A stretch of DNA of 64,000 nucleotides from positions 1-64,000 of the forward strand of contig CANKWX010000008.1 of assembly GCA_947487165.1 (NCBI GenBank), read 5' to 3'. The DNA comes from Burkholderiales bacterium (GTDB lineage: Bacteria; Pseudomonadota; Gammaproteobacteria; Burkholderiales; Burkholderiaceae_E). The first letter of the stretch is position 1. Every line of letters begins with the position of its first letter. This document shows, piece after piece, positions 38,498-48,214 of the stretch. Position numbers and translations under genes: made by a program. A model generated the notes under the pieces. It was not told the DNA's origin, searched no databases, and worked only from the letters and a program-made list of their open reading frames with translations.

Positions 38498-38514
38498 GTA
38501 AAAATCTTTTTTAC
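38498..38514 (+). promoter_or_regulatory. A/T hairpin just before the ribosome binding site
   Basis: GTAAAAA, 3-nt loop, TTTTTAC, ending one base before GGAG at 38515-38518 and 11 bp before the ATG at 38525. Another, looser repeat CCTGATAC/GTATCAGG (38454-38489) lies upstream. A structured leader that modulates translation or a small attenuator is possible. Confidence 0.3.
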
Positions 38515-38524
38515 GGAGAAATTC

Positions 38525-39613
38525 ATGGTCAGCAACATCCTCGAGCTGTTTTCAGGTGGACCGAGTCAGAGCATGGTTGGTGCAGTCAGCAAGATGCTTG
38601 GTGAGAGCGAAGGCGGCGTTCAGTCGGCGGTCACTTCGCTGATTCCGACTTTGCTGGGTGGCATGATGCAGAAATCGTCCACCCCCCAGGGTGCAGGCGA
38701 TCTTTTCAAGTTGGTGACGGGCGCAAACATTGACCCGGGAATGCTGTCGAACATCGCCGGAATCCTTGGCGGCGGTGCACCGACCGACAAATTGCTCTCG
38801 ACCGGGGCCAGTCTCGTCTCCGGTCTGTTCGGTGGCGACAAGGCCTCCGGACTCGCCAGCGCCTTGTCCTCAGTCGCCGGAATCAAGGCGGGTTCGGCAA
38901 GCTCGCTGATCAGCATCGCCTTGCCGTTTCTGTTCGGCATGATCAAGAAGCTCGTCTCCGAACGTGGCCTGGATGCGACTGGGCTGGCGAATCTGCTGCT
39001 TGGTCAGAAGGCCACGCTCGCGAAAGCCAACGTTGATCCCCGACTGACCAGCGCCCTTGGCTTTAGCAGCTTCTCGAACATGCTGGATCGGGTTCCTGCA
39101 TCGCTGGCTGCAGTCGCTGCGCCTGCCATCGCCAAAGCGGTTCCGGCGGCTGCGCCTGCGTCGTCAGGGCTGATGAAGTGGTTGCCCTGGCTGGCCGCGC
39201 TGATCGGTGCTTACCTGCTGTGGCAGGCGTTCTCGCCCAAGGCGCCCGCGCCCGTGCCGGCAGCACCGCCGGCGGCTTCTGCACCGGCACCTGCTGCAGC
39301 GCTTGCGCTTCCTGCCTCGGTCTACTTCGAACTCGACAAGTTCGACATCGGCGCGGAAGGCTCCAAAACCATTGCCGCGGTCGTGGCGCAGGTTTCGAAG
39401 GATGGCAAGTATGCGGTGACCGGCTACACCGACAAGACTGGCGATCCGGCGCGTAACGAAGAACTTGCCAAGAACCGTGCCAAGGCAGTGAAGGACGCAA
39501 TGGTCGCGGCTGGTGTGCCGGAAGCCAACGTCACGATGCAGCCGCCCGAGTATCTGACTGGCAGCTATGAAGATCGAGCCGCTCGCCGGGTCGACATCAA
39601 CAAAGCAAACTGA
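38525..39613 (+). CDS. DUF937-OmpA fusion protein
   Basis: 362 residues. Residues 1-150 are a Gly/Ser/Leu-rich helical domain (NILELFSGGPSQSMVGAVSK, VTSLIPTLLGGMMQK) of the DUF937 type. A single membrane segment at 216-236 (MKWLPWLAALIGAYLLWQAF) and an Ala/Pro linker lead to an OmpA-like peptidoglycan-binding domain at about 265-360 (VYFELDKFDIGAEG, GYTDKTGDPARNEELAKNRA, AARRVDI). With no signal peptide, the DUF937 part is expected in the cytoplasm and the OmpA part in the periplasm. ATG with GGAG 6-7 bp upstream. The CRP-type site upstream suggests control by a CRP-family factor. Confidence 0.88.
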   Translation: MVSNILELFSGGPSQSMVGAVSKMLGESEGGVQSAVTSLIPTLLGGMMQKSSTPQGAGDLFKLVTGANIDPGMLSNIAGILGGGAPTDKLLSTGASLVSGLFGGDKASGLASALSSVAGIKAGSASSLISIALPFLFGMIKKLVSERGLDATGLANLLLGQKATLAKANVDPRLTSALGFSSFSNMLDRVPASLAAVAAPAIAKAVPAAAPASSGLMKWLPWLAALIGAYLLWQAFSPKAPAPVPAAPPAASAPAPAAALALPASVYFELDKFDIGAEGSKTIAAVVAQVSKDGKYAVTGYTDKTGDPARNEELAKNRAKAVKDAMVAAGVPEANVTMQPPEYLTGSYEDRAARRVDINKAN

Positions 39614-39653
39614 GTTCCGCTATTCCCGGGATCCGTCCCGGGTGTGTCGGCAG

Positions 39654-39695
39654 CCGGGCCGATCGCACTGCGTTTGCGATCGGCCCGGTCTTTTT
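39654..39695 (+). terminator. Intrinsic terminator after the DUF937-OmpA gene
   Basis: Perfect 14-bp stem CCGGGCCGATCGCA / TGCGATCGGCCCGG with a 7-nt loop, followed by TCTTTTT. It lies 40 bp after the stop and before the convergent aldo/keto reductase gene. The strongest Rho-independent terminator in the window; a second small GC hairpin (39625-39642) precedes it. Confidence 0.9.
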
Positions 39696-39710
39696 GTGCG
39701 ATCAGATCGC

Positions 39711-40691
39711 TCAGGCGTGACCTGTGACCGCATGGGGCACATAGGGCGCTTCCATCGTTGCGATTTCCTGTGCGCTGAGCGTGATCGAGAGCGCAGCAAC
39801 CGCGTCGTCGAGTTGTTCCAGACGCGTCGCACCGACAATCGGCGCGGTCACCTCAGACTTCTGCAGCACCCAGGCCAGTGCAATCTGAGCGCGCGGCACG
39901 CCGCGGGCCTGTGCCACCTCACCGACGGCTTCGGCCACCTTGCGGTCGGCATCGCCCGTGCGCGCGTAAAGCGTGCGGCCGAATTCATCGGTTTCCAGGC
40001 GTGCTGTCGACTGATCCCATGGGCGGGTCAGCCGACCTCGCGCAAGCGGACTCCATGGAATAACGGCAATACCCTGATCACGGCAAAGCGGCAGCATCTC
40101 GCGCTCTTCTTCGCGGTAGAGCAGGTTCACGAAATTTTGCATCGACACGAATCGCGTCCAGCCGTGGCGCTCGGAGATTGCCAGTGCCTTGGCGAACTGC
40201 CAGGCATACATCGATGAGGCACCGATGTAGCGGGCCTTGCCGGCCTTGACCACATCATGCAGCGCTTCGAGGGTTTCTTCGATCGGGGTGCTGTCATCCC
40301 AGCGATGAATCTGGTAGAGGTCGACATGGTCAGTGCCCAGCCGGCGCAGGCTCGCGTCGATCTCGGTCATGATCGCCTTGCGCGACAGGCCGGCGCCATT
40401 GGGGCCTTTGTGCATCCGACCGTTCACCTTGGTGGCGATGACCACTTCCTCGCGTCGCGCATAGTCGATCAGCGCGCGTCCGACATATTCCTCGCTGGTC
40501 CCGGCAGAGTAGACATTGGCGGTATCGAAAAAGTTGATGCCCAGATCGAGTGCGCGTTTGATGAAGGGGCGGCTCTCGGCCTCACCCATCGACCAGGGAT
40601 GGGTGCCGCGATCAGGTGCGCCATAGCTCATGCATCCGAGGCAAAGGCGCGAGACATCGAGACCGGTGCGGCCAAGTTTCAGGGTTTTCAT
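39711..40691 (-). CDS. Aldo/keto reductase
   Basis: 326 residues, NADPH-dependent (beta/alpha)8 barrel enzyme. The ATG at 40691 has GAGGAAAG 5 bp upstream, better than the frame opening at 40772. The catalytic tetrad is visible: Asp and Tyr in FFDTANVYSAGTSEEYVGRA, Lys in VVIATKVNG, His in LYQIHRWD. The family signature SSMYAWQFAKAL resembles YajO/Tas-like members. Downstream of the CMD-like gene, 10 bp apart, and so in an operon with it. Confidence 0.93.
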   Translation of the reverse strand: MKTLKLGRTGLDVSRLCLGCMSYGAPDRGTHPWSMGEAESRPFIKRALDLGINFFDTANVYSAGTSEEYVGRALIDYARREEVVIATKVNGRMHKGPNGAGLSRKAIMTEIDASLRRLGTDHVDLYQIHRWDDSTPIEETLEALHDVVKAGKARYIGASSMYAWQFAKALAISERHGWTRFVSMQNFVNLLYREEEREMLPLCRDQGIAVIPWSPLARGRLTRPWDQSTARLETDEFGRTLYARTGDADRKVAEAVGEVAQARGVPRAQIALAWVLQKSEVTAPIVGATRLEQLDDAVAALSITLSAQEIATMEAPYVPHAVTGHA

Positions 40692-40701
40692 CTGACTTTC
40701 C

Positions 40702-41286
40702 TCAGTTTTTTTCGTCGTGATAGGCACGCAGATCAGGATCCAGGATCTGTCCTTCGTCGAGCTGCACGCCAAGCGTGTTGAGGATCATCGAGACCTGGGT
40801 GTATTGCCCGGCGGTAAAGACCACGTCCATGCATTGCCTGGGATTGAAGTGCGTCGACAGCGCCTGCCAGGTGGTCGGGGTGATGAACTGATCGGCATGC
40901 AGCTCATCGCAGGCCTTGATCAGCGCGACTTCGGGGGCCACCCAGTTGGAGGCCTGGGCACCCTGCTTGATGGCGGTGATCTCGGCTTTGGTCAGTCCGG
41001 CGCGCTCGCCGATTTCGCAATGCTGGGTCCATTCATAGCCCGAGCGGCACAGGAAACCGATGCGTAACACCACGATTTCGCGCTCGCGAGCGGGCAGGGT
41101 GTTGCGCTTGCTCAGCACATAGCTTGCCCAGCCGAGAAAGCCACGCAGCGCATCGGGATGACCGAGCAGTGTGCGAAAGATATTCAGGATCGGGCCTCGC
41201 GTCATCAGCGGGGCCGCCAGTGTTGCCTGCTCCGTCGTCCAGTCGTTCTGCGGAATCGGCGCAATACGGGGGCTTCTCAGTCTCAT
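40702..41286 (-). CDS. Carboxymuconolactone decarboxylase-like protein
   Basis: 194 residues from the ATG at 41286, which has AAGGAGA 6 bp upstream. The AhpD/CMD fold motif includes LPAREREIVVLRIGFLCRSG, EWTQHCEIGERAGL and the C-terminal CMDVVFTAGQYTQVSMILN. The AhpD CxxC pair is not present; the single Cys and His pattern fits the CMD branch. Members act as decarboxylases or peroxide-linked oxidoreductases. Cotranscribed with the aldo/keto reductase and divergent from the MBL-fold gene. Confidence 0.85.
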   Translation of the reverse strand: MRLRSPRIAPIPQNDWTTEQATLAAPLMTRGPILNIFRTLLGHPDALRGFLGWASYVLSKRNTLPAREREIVVLRIGFLCRSGYEWTQHCEIGERAGLTKAEITAIKQGAQASNWVAPEVALIKACDELHADQFITPTTWQALSTHFNPRQCMDVVFTAGQYTQVSMILNTLGVQLDEGQILDPDLRAYHDEKN

Positions 41287-41399
41287 GCTGTCTCCTTGGG
41301 TCATTGTTCGGATTATTGATCCGCATTCTGCCTGCTGACGGCTGTCCTGCGTGCACGGCTGTGTTACGGTTTTCGCTTTGCCACCCCGAGGAGACACTC

Positions 41400-42254
41400 G
41401 TGCAGACATGGCGCATCGGATCGGTGACCGTTACCAAGATCCTCGAAATCGAATCGGTCGGCGGATCGCGATTCATCCTGCCTCAGGCAACACGCGAGGC
41501 ATGCTGCGAGATTGAGTGGATGAAGCCTCATTTCATGGACGACGAAGGTCGGCTCAAGATGAGCATCCATGCGCTGGTCATCCAGACGCCGACGCGGCGA
41601 ATCATCGTCGACACCTGTCTTGGCAACGACAAGCAGAACCGCGGGGTGCCGGCCTGGAACAACCTGCAGGGGCCTTTCCTTCGCGACCTGGCACAGGCCG
41701 GCTTCGCTCGTGAATCAATCGATACCGTGTTGTGCACCCACCTGCATGTCGATCATGTCGGCTGGAACACCATGTGGGTCGATGGTCAATGGGTGCCGAC
41801 CTTTCCTAATGCGCGCTATCTCATGGCCAGCACCGAATTCAAGTACTGGCAGGGCAAGCGCGATGTGCCCGAGCAGGTGGCGATTTTCGACGATTCGGTC
41901 AAGCCGGTGTTTGATGCCGGACTGGTCGATCTGGTCGATACCTCGTTCCAGATCTGCGATGAGGTCAGCTTGGTGCCGACCGTCGGGCACACGCCGGGCC
42001 ATGTCAGCGTGGCGATCTCCTCGCAGGGCGAAAACGCCCTGATCACAGGCGATTTCATCCATCACCCCTGCCAGCTTGCCTGGCCGGCCTGGGCGTCGAG
42101 CGCCGATTACGACACCGAGCAGTCCACCAGGACCCGTCGCGAAGTGTTCGGCAGACTGGCCGGCACGCCGACGCTGGTCATCGGCACCCATTTCGCGGGC
42201 GCCACTGCGGGTCATATCGTCAAAGACGGCGACGCTTTTCGTCTGGAGGTCTGA
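41400..42254 (+). CDS. Metallo-beta-lactamase-fold hydrolase
   Basis: 284 residues starting at GTG 41400 with CGAGGAGA upstream; the longer upstream frame lies in the divergent CMD-like gene. Metal-binding motif CTHLHVDHVGWN, then GHTPGH, GDFIHHP and a C-terminal GTHF. No signal peptide. In this catabolic setting it may be a lactonase or thioesterase-like hydrolase (inference). It opens a run of eight plus-strand genes; the next gene starts 3 bp after its stop. Confidence 0.9.
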   Translation: MQTWRIGSVTVTKILEIESVGGSRFILPQATREACCEIEWMKPHFMDDEGRLKMSIHALVIQTPTRRIIVDTCLGNDKQNRGVPAWNNLQGPFLRDLAQAGFARESIDTVLCTHLHVDHVGWNTMWVDGQWVPTFPNARYLMASTEFKYWQGKRDVPEQVAIFDDSVKPVFDAGLVDLVDTSFQICDEVSLVPTVGHTPGHVSVAISSQGENALITGDFIHHPCQLAWPAWASSADYDTEQSTRTRREVFGRLAGTPTLVIGTHFAGATAGHIVKDGDAFRLEV

Positions 42255-42257
42255 AAA

Positions 42258-43868
42258 ATGCATCAAGCCATGGTCAGTGCGGCCCAGCCCGAGGCGGTCG
42301 AAGCCGGCCTCGACATTCTTGCCGCCGGCGGCAATGTCATCGACGCCGCCATCGGCGCGGCCCTGGTGCAGACCGCGGTCGATCCGCAGATGTGCGGGGT
42401 GGCCGGGTTCGGTTCGATGCATATCCATCTGCCCGAGCGGGGTGTGCACACCTTCATCGATTTTCACGGTCGGGCGCCGCTGGCGACCCGCCCCGACATG
42501 TGGCAAGACCGGATCGTCGGCGAATGTGATGATGGCTTCGGTTTCGTGCTCGAGGGTGCAGTCAACGAGGTCGGCTATCAGTCGATGACGACGCCGCTCA
42601 CCATCAAGGCCTTCGATGAAGCCCTGCGGCGATTTGGAACCCGCACGCTGGCAGACATGCTCCAGCCGGCAATCAGTTATTGCGAATCCGGTTTTGCGGT
42701 GCGCCCGCATGTGCACAGTTTCTGGATGCAGCCGGCGCAGTCAGGTCGCATCGAGCGCATCAGGGTGCTGACCGATTGCGCGGCCGCTGCAAAGATCTAT
42801 CTCAAACCCGATGGCCAGCCACGCAAGGTGGGCGAGTTGCTGCGCAATCCCGACATGGGGCGCACCTATCGCCGGATCGCAGAACACGGCGTCGATGATT
42901 TCTATCATGGCGAGATTGCGCATCTGATCGACGCCGACATGAAGGCCCACGGCGGGCTGATCACTCTGGCCGATCTGGCGGCCTGTGCCACCGAGTCGGT
43001 CGATCCGTTGTGGACCACCTACCGGGGCTATCGGGTGGCCACCAACCAGCCGCCTGGCGGCGGTCTGATGATCGTACTGATGCTCAATATCCTCGAGCAT
43101 TTCGATCTGGCTGCGATGGGTCACAACTCGCCCGATTACATCGCGACGGTCAGCGAAGCGATGAAGATCGCGACCGTCGATAAAGACGAGCGCATGGGCG
43201 ATCCGCGATTTGTCGACATTCCGATGGCCGAGCTCACCTCCAAGGAGTACGCCGCTCGCATGGCGGCTCGCATTCGCAGCGGTGAAAAGACGCGTGTGCC
43301 CCGCATGAATGCCGGTGGCCCCGAGAGCAAGGAGACCACGCATATCTGCGTGGCTGACGCCAAAGGCGCCTGCGTGTCTTTGACCCATTCGCTTGGCTCG
43401 AGTTCGGGCGTGGTCACCGACGGCCTGGGCTTCATGTACAACAATTGCATGATGGTCTTCGATCCGCGTCCCGGCCGAGCCGGCTCGCTGGCACCCGGCA
43501 AAGCGCGCTTTTCGGCGATGTCCCCGACCATGGTCTTCAAGGGCGACAAACCCTTTTTCATCGTCGGCTCGCCCGGTGGCACCACGATCACGATGGGCAA
43601 CCTGCAGGCCATTCTCAATGCGGTCGACTTCGGCATGAATGCTCAGGAGGCGGTCGAGGCGCCGCGCTTTTGCACCACCTCCGATACCATCGAAGTGACC
43701 AACCGCATTCTGCGATCGACGCAGCGTGCACTCGAGGCCAGGGGCTATCCGGTGATGCGGCATGCCTTCAGCCACATGTTTCCGCTCGTTCATGCCATCC
43801 GCCTCAATGATGGCAAGCTCGACGGCGGTGCCGACCCGGCCGGCGACGGCATGGCCGCTGCAATCTGA
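42258..43868 (+). CDS. Gamma-glutamyltransferase-family protein (Ntn hydrolase)
   Basis: 536 residues. Conserved family regions EAGLDILAAGGNVIDAAIG and KARFSAMSPTMVF are present, and the processing site KETTHICVADAKGACV places the nucleophile Thr at 360, as in E. coli GGT (TTHYSVV). Autocleavage would yield large and small subunits. No signal peptide is visible, unlike classical periplasmic GGT, so it is probably cytoplasmic. The exact substrate is uncertain; related proteins act on glutaryl or acyl amides. Three bases after the MBL gene. Confidence 0.88.
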   Translation: MHQAMVSAAQPEAVEAGLDILAAGGNVIDAAIGAALVQTAVDPQMCGVAGFGSMHIHLPERGVHTFIDFHGRAPLATRPDMWQDRIVGECDDGFGFVLEGAVNEVGYQSMTTPLTIKAFDEALRRFGTRTLADMLQPAISYCESGFAVRPHVHSFWMQPAQSGRIERIRVLTDCAAAAKIYLKPDGQPRKVGELLRNPDMGRTYRRIAEHGVDDFYHGEIAHLIDADMKAHGGLITLADLAACATESVDPLWTTYRGYRVATNQPPGGGLMIVLMLNILEHFDLAAMGHNSPDYIATVSEAMKIATVDKDERMGDPRFVDIPMAELTSKEYAARMAARIRSGEKTRVPRMNAGGPESKETTHICVADAKGACVSLTHSLGSSSGVVTDGLGFMYNNCMMVFDPRPGRAGSLAPGKARFSAMSPTMVFKGDKPFFIVGSPGGTTITMGNLQAILNAVDFGMNAQEAVEAPRFCTTSDTIEVTNRILRSTQRALEARGYPVMRHAFSHMFPLVHAIRLNDGKLDGGADPAGDGMAAAI

Positions 43869-43887
43869 CACGCAGGAGTCCACTTTC

Positions 43888-45120
43888 ATGACCCAAGCCA
43901 TCCTCCAGGGTTTCGCCCGGGACCGCCTTTCGCGCATCGATCGCTTCATCGATGACAAATACGTCAAGACCGGCAAGCTGCCGGGGGCGCAGTTGCAGAT
44001 CCTGCGCAAGGGCGAACTGGTTCATCAGATGGTGCTGGGTCATGCCGACCTCGAGCGCGGCATCCCGGTCACGCCCGAGACCGTCTATCGCATCTATTCG
44101 ATGACCAAGCCGATCACCAGCCTCGCGTTCATGATGCTGGTCGAGCAAGGACTGGTGGCGCTCGACGATCCGGTCAGCCGCTTTATCCCTGAGTTCAAGG
44201 CTCTGGCAGTCTTCAGCGCCGGCATCGGCCCCTACATCACGACCCGGGTGTCGCGCGAGATGCAGATGGTCGACCTGCTTCGGCACACCTCAGGCCTCAC
44301 CTATGGCTTCCAGTTTCGAAGCAACATTGATGCGGCCTATCGCAAGAAGGTGCTGTCCGACCGAGCAGGACCGCTCGATATGGCGGGTTTCGTCGATGCG
44401 CTGGCTAATCTGCCGCTCGAGTTTTCGCCCGGCGATGCCTGGAATTACTCGGTCTCGACCGATGTGCTCGGGGTGCTGGTGCAGCGGATCTCAGGGCAGT
44501 CCTTTGAGTCTTTCGTCAAAGAGCGCATCGTCGATCCGCTTGGCATGACCGAAACCTCGTTCCAGGTTCGTGAAGATCAGCGGTCGCGCTTTGCCGCCTG
44601 CTATTTGCCGACGCCCGAGGCCGGCCTGAAGCTGCAGGATGATCCCCAGACCAGCGTCTATCTCACGCCGCCGGTCTTCCATTCCGGCGGCGGTGGTCTG
44701 GTGTCGACCATCGGTGACTATGCGAAGTTTTGCCAGATGCTGGTCGATCGTGGCCAATACAAAGGCCATCACTTCGTGTCGCCGGCCACCCTGCGCATGA
44801 TGACTGCCAATCAGCTGCCTGGCGGCGCAGACCTCGCCAGCATGTCGCGCTCGATGTTCTCCGAGGCGACCAATGCTGGCGTAGGGTTCGGTCTCGGATT
44901 TGCGGTGGTATTCGATCCGGTGAAAGCGCTGGTGCCCTCAAGCGTCGGCGAATTTTATTGGGGGGGCGCGGCGTCGACTGCTTTCTGGATCGATCCGGTC
45001 GAGGACATTGCGGTGATCTTCATGACCCAGCTGATGGGTTCGTCCACCTATCCGGTGCGCCGTGAGTTGCGCACCCTGGTCTATTCGGCACTGGTCGAGC
45101 CGAACAGCCCACGCTATTGA
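43888..45120 (+). CDS. Serine hydrolase of the class C beta-lactamase/EstB family
   Basis: 410 residues from the ATG at 43888, with CGCAGGAGT upstream. The SxxK motif is Ser71-Met-Thr-Lys74 in YRIYSMTKPITSLAF; YSVST provides the Tyr, and HSGGGGLVSTIGDYAKF is the third box. No signal peptide. The family includes esterases and lactonases that open 4- to 6-membered rings. Its neighbours make an ester- or lactone-hydrolysing role more likely than antibiotic resistance. 45 bp before the MaoC gene. Confidence 0.9.
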   Translation: MTQAILQGFARDRLSRIDRFIDDKYVKTGKLPGAQLQILRKGELVHQMVLGHADLERGIPVTPETVYRIYSMTKPITSLAFMMLVEQGLVALDDPVSRFIPEFKALAVFSAGIGPYITTRVSREMQMVDLLRHTSGLTYGFQFRSNIDAAYRKKVLSDRAGPLDMAGFVDALANLPLEFSPGDAWNYSVSTDVLGVLVQRISGQSFESFVKERIVDPLGMTETSFQVREDQRSRFAACYLPTPEAGLKLQDDPQTSVYLTPPVFHSGGGGLVSTIGDYAKFCQMLVDRGQYKGHHFVSPATLRMMTANQLPGGADLASMSRSMFSEATNAGVGFGLGFAVVFDPVKALVPSSVGEFYWGGAASTAFWIDPVEDIAVIFMTQLMGSSTYPVRRELRTLVYSALVEPNSPRY

Positions 45121-45164
45121 GTTTTCGACATTTCAACAACTTCAGAACCACAGGAGACAAAAAG

Positions 45165-46016
45165 ATGGGACTCGACAGGGATGCAGTCGGCCGCACGGCC
45201 GGACCTTCAGAGGTCAGCTGGGACTCACGCGATGCAATGCTCTATGCGCTGGGCGTCGGCGCAGGACAGGCAGATCCGTTCGGTGAGCTGAATCTGACCA
45301 CCGAGAACTCGGCCGACCAGGAACTGGTGATGCTGCCAGCCTATGGTGTGGTCCTGACCCAGCGCGCGGCTGCGCGCCCCGATCTTGGCCCGATCGACCG
45401 AACCAAGCTCGTTCATGCCGAGCAGGGATTCACCCTGCACAAGCCGCTGCCCTTGCAGGGAACGGTCCGGGTCAGCGGCAAGATCACCGGCATCTTCGAT
45501 AAAGGATCGGGAGCGCTGGTGACCTCGACGGCCGATGTGGTCGATGCCGCATCGGGTGAGCTGCTGGTCGAGACCAATTCGGCAGTGTTTATTCGCGGCG
45601 AGGGTGGCTGGGGCGGTGACAAGGGCCCGGCGGGTCCGGCACCGGTGCCGCAGCGCGCGCCCGACTTTGAGGTGGTTTGCCCCACGCGTGCCGACCAGGC
45701 ACTGCTCTATCGCCTGAGCGGCGATCGCAACCCTTTGCACAGCGACCCTGAATTTGCCCGGCGCGGCGGTTTCGAAAAACCGATTCTGCATGGCATGTGC
45801 ACTTATGGCATCACCAGCCGGGTGCTGATCAAGTCACTGTGCGGCGGCGATCCCAAGCGGCTCAAGTCGATGTCGGCGCGCTTCACGCGTCCGGTGATGC
45901 CGGGTGACGAGCTGACGGTTCAGGCCTGGAAAGAAGGCGGCACGATCCGTTTCCGGACACTGGGCGCAGGCGGTCATCCGGTGCTTGATTTCGGTACGCT
46001 GTCGCTGGCTGCGTGA
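45165..46016 (+). CDS. MaoC-family double hot-dog enoyl-CoA hydratase
   Basis: 283 residues, ATG at 45165 with ACAGGAGACAAAAAG upstream. Two hot-dog folds. The C-terminal one carries the hydratase 2 motif YRLSGDRNPLHSDPEFARR with catalytic Asp and His, followed by HGMCTYGITSR. This type of about 280 residues is the (R)-specific trans-2-enoyl-CoA hydratase (MFE-2-like), hydrating enoyl-CoA in beta-oxidation of branched or steroid-like acyl groups. It points to a CoA-linked stage in the pathway encoded here. Confidence 0.92.
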   Translation: MGLDRDAVGRTAGPSEVSWDSRDAMLYALGVGAGQADPFGELNLTTENSADQELVMLPAYGVVLTQRAAARPDLGPIDRTKLVHAEQGFTLHKPLPLQGTVRVSGKITGIFDKGSGALVTSTADVVDAASGELLVETNSAVFIRGEGGWGGDKGPAGPAPVPQRAPDFEVVCPTRADQALLYRLSGDRNPLHSDPEFARRGGFEKPILHGMCTYGITSRVLIKSLCGGDPKRLKSMSARFTRPVMPGDELTVQAWKEGGTIRFRTLGAGGHPVLDFGTLSLAA

Positions 46017-46022
46017 AGCGGT

Positions 46023-46038
46023 GAGGCCTGCGGGCCTC
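46023..46038 (+). terminator. Short GC hairpin after the MaoC gene
   Basis: GAGGCC-TGCG-GGCCTC forms a 6-bp GC stem with a 4-nt loop in the 50-bp gap between the MaoC and alpha/beta hydrolase genes. It is followed by GTT only, so it may be an mRNA-processing or weak attenuation site. Confidence 0.3.
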
Positions 46039-46069
46039 GTTCCACCCTCGACATCAGCGAGTGATCCCG

Positions 46070-46945
46070 ATGAGCGTTTCCGAACAGCCTGCGTTGCACC
46101 GAATCGCTACCCGCAGCGGCCTGGTCTTCGATGCCTGGGTCGCCGGACCGACCGAAGGCGATCTGGTCGTGCTCTTGCACGGCTATCCGCAGTCGCGGCA
46201 TGCCTGGCGGGACCAGATTCCGGCGCTCGCCGGGGCGGGCTTTCGGGTCGTCGCGCCCGATCAGCGAGGCTATTCGCCAGGCGCGCGCCCCGACCCTGCC
46301 GATCTGTCCAACTATCACTACGATCGGCTGGTGTCCGATGTACTCGATCTGGCGGCTGCCTGCGGCCATGAGGCAGGTCGTTTCCATCTGGCGGGCCATG
46401 ACTGGGGTGGGCAGGTGTCCTGGGGGGTGGCTGATCGACATCCCGATCGCCTGGCGTCGCTCACCATCCTGTCGCGGCCCCATCCTTCGGCCTTTGCGAA
46501 GGCCTTGCAGGCACCCGACGGCGATCAGAAATATCGCTCCCGTCATCACCGCGCATTTCTCGATCCTGCTACAGCGGGGCTGCTGCTCGAGGATGGCGCG
46601 CGACGACTTCGCGAGCGGCTGGCCGAATCTGGTGTGCCGCCGTCAGCCGTCGACATGTATCTTTCGGTGCTTGGAACGCCTGCGGCGCTCGAGGCAGCGC
46701 TCGCCTGGTATCGCGCGCAGCATGATCTGCGCGTGAGCATGGGCGCGATCCGCGTACCCACGCTCTTCGTGTGGGGTGATGCCGATGCCACCGTTGGCAA
46801 CACCGCCGCGCGGTCCACTGCCGATTTCGTCAGTGCGCCATTCCGATTCGTGGTGCTCGATGGCGTCGGACATTTTTCAACCGATGAGCAGCCGCAACGA
46901 ATCGGCGAGCTTCTTCTCGAGCAGCTTACGCTTTATCCGGTCTGA
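46070..46945 (+). CDS. Alpha/beta hydrolase, Asp-nucleophile type
   Basis: 291 residues. The ATG at 46070 is preferred over the GTG at 46061. Oxyanion motif [28 protein letters not shown], and elbow HLAGHDWGGQVSW with Asp as the predicted nucleophile, as in epoxide hydrolases and haloalkane dehalogenases. The catalytic His lies in LDGVGHFSTDEQP and an acidic residue in WGDADATVGN. It is distinct from the hydrolase at 36811. Within the catabolic cluster it could cleave an ester, epoxide or diketone. Confidence 0.9.
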   Translation: MSVSEQPALHRIATRSGLVFDAWVAGPTEGDLVVLLHGYPQSRHAWRDQIPALAGAGFRVVAPDQRGYSPGARPDPADLSNYHYDRLVSDVLDLAAACGHEAGRFHLAGHDWGGQVSWGVADRHPDRLASLTILSRPHPSAFAKALQAPDGDQKYRSRHHRAFLDPATAGLLLEDGARRLRERLAESGVPPSAVDMYLSVLGTPAALEAALAWYRAQHDLRVSMGAIRVPTLFVWGDADATVGNTAARSTADFVSAPFRFVVLDGVGHFSTDEQPQRIGELLLEQLTLYPV

Positions 46946-46964
46946 GTCGCGCGAGCGGGGCTGA

Positions 46965-48170
<1,206 letters not shown>

Positions 48171-48214
48171 GCCCGGCTGAGCCAGTAAACTGGCACCAAA
48201 CGGAGACTTCTGCC

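Noticed and set aside
41400-42254. Metallo-beta-lactamase resistance enzyme
   Set aside because: The fold is widespread; there is no export signal and the context is catabolic.
43888-45120. Beta-lactamase resistance gene
   Set aside because: Has SxxK and is in the class C fold, but lacks a signal peptide and lies in a catabolic operon; esterase or lactonase is more likely.
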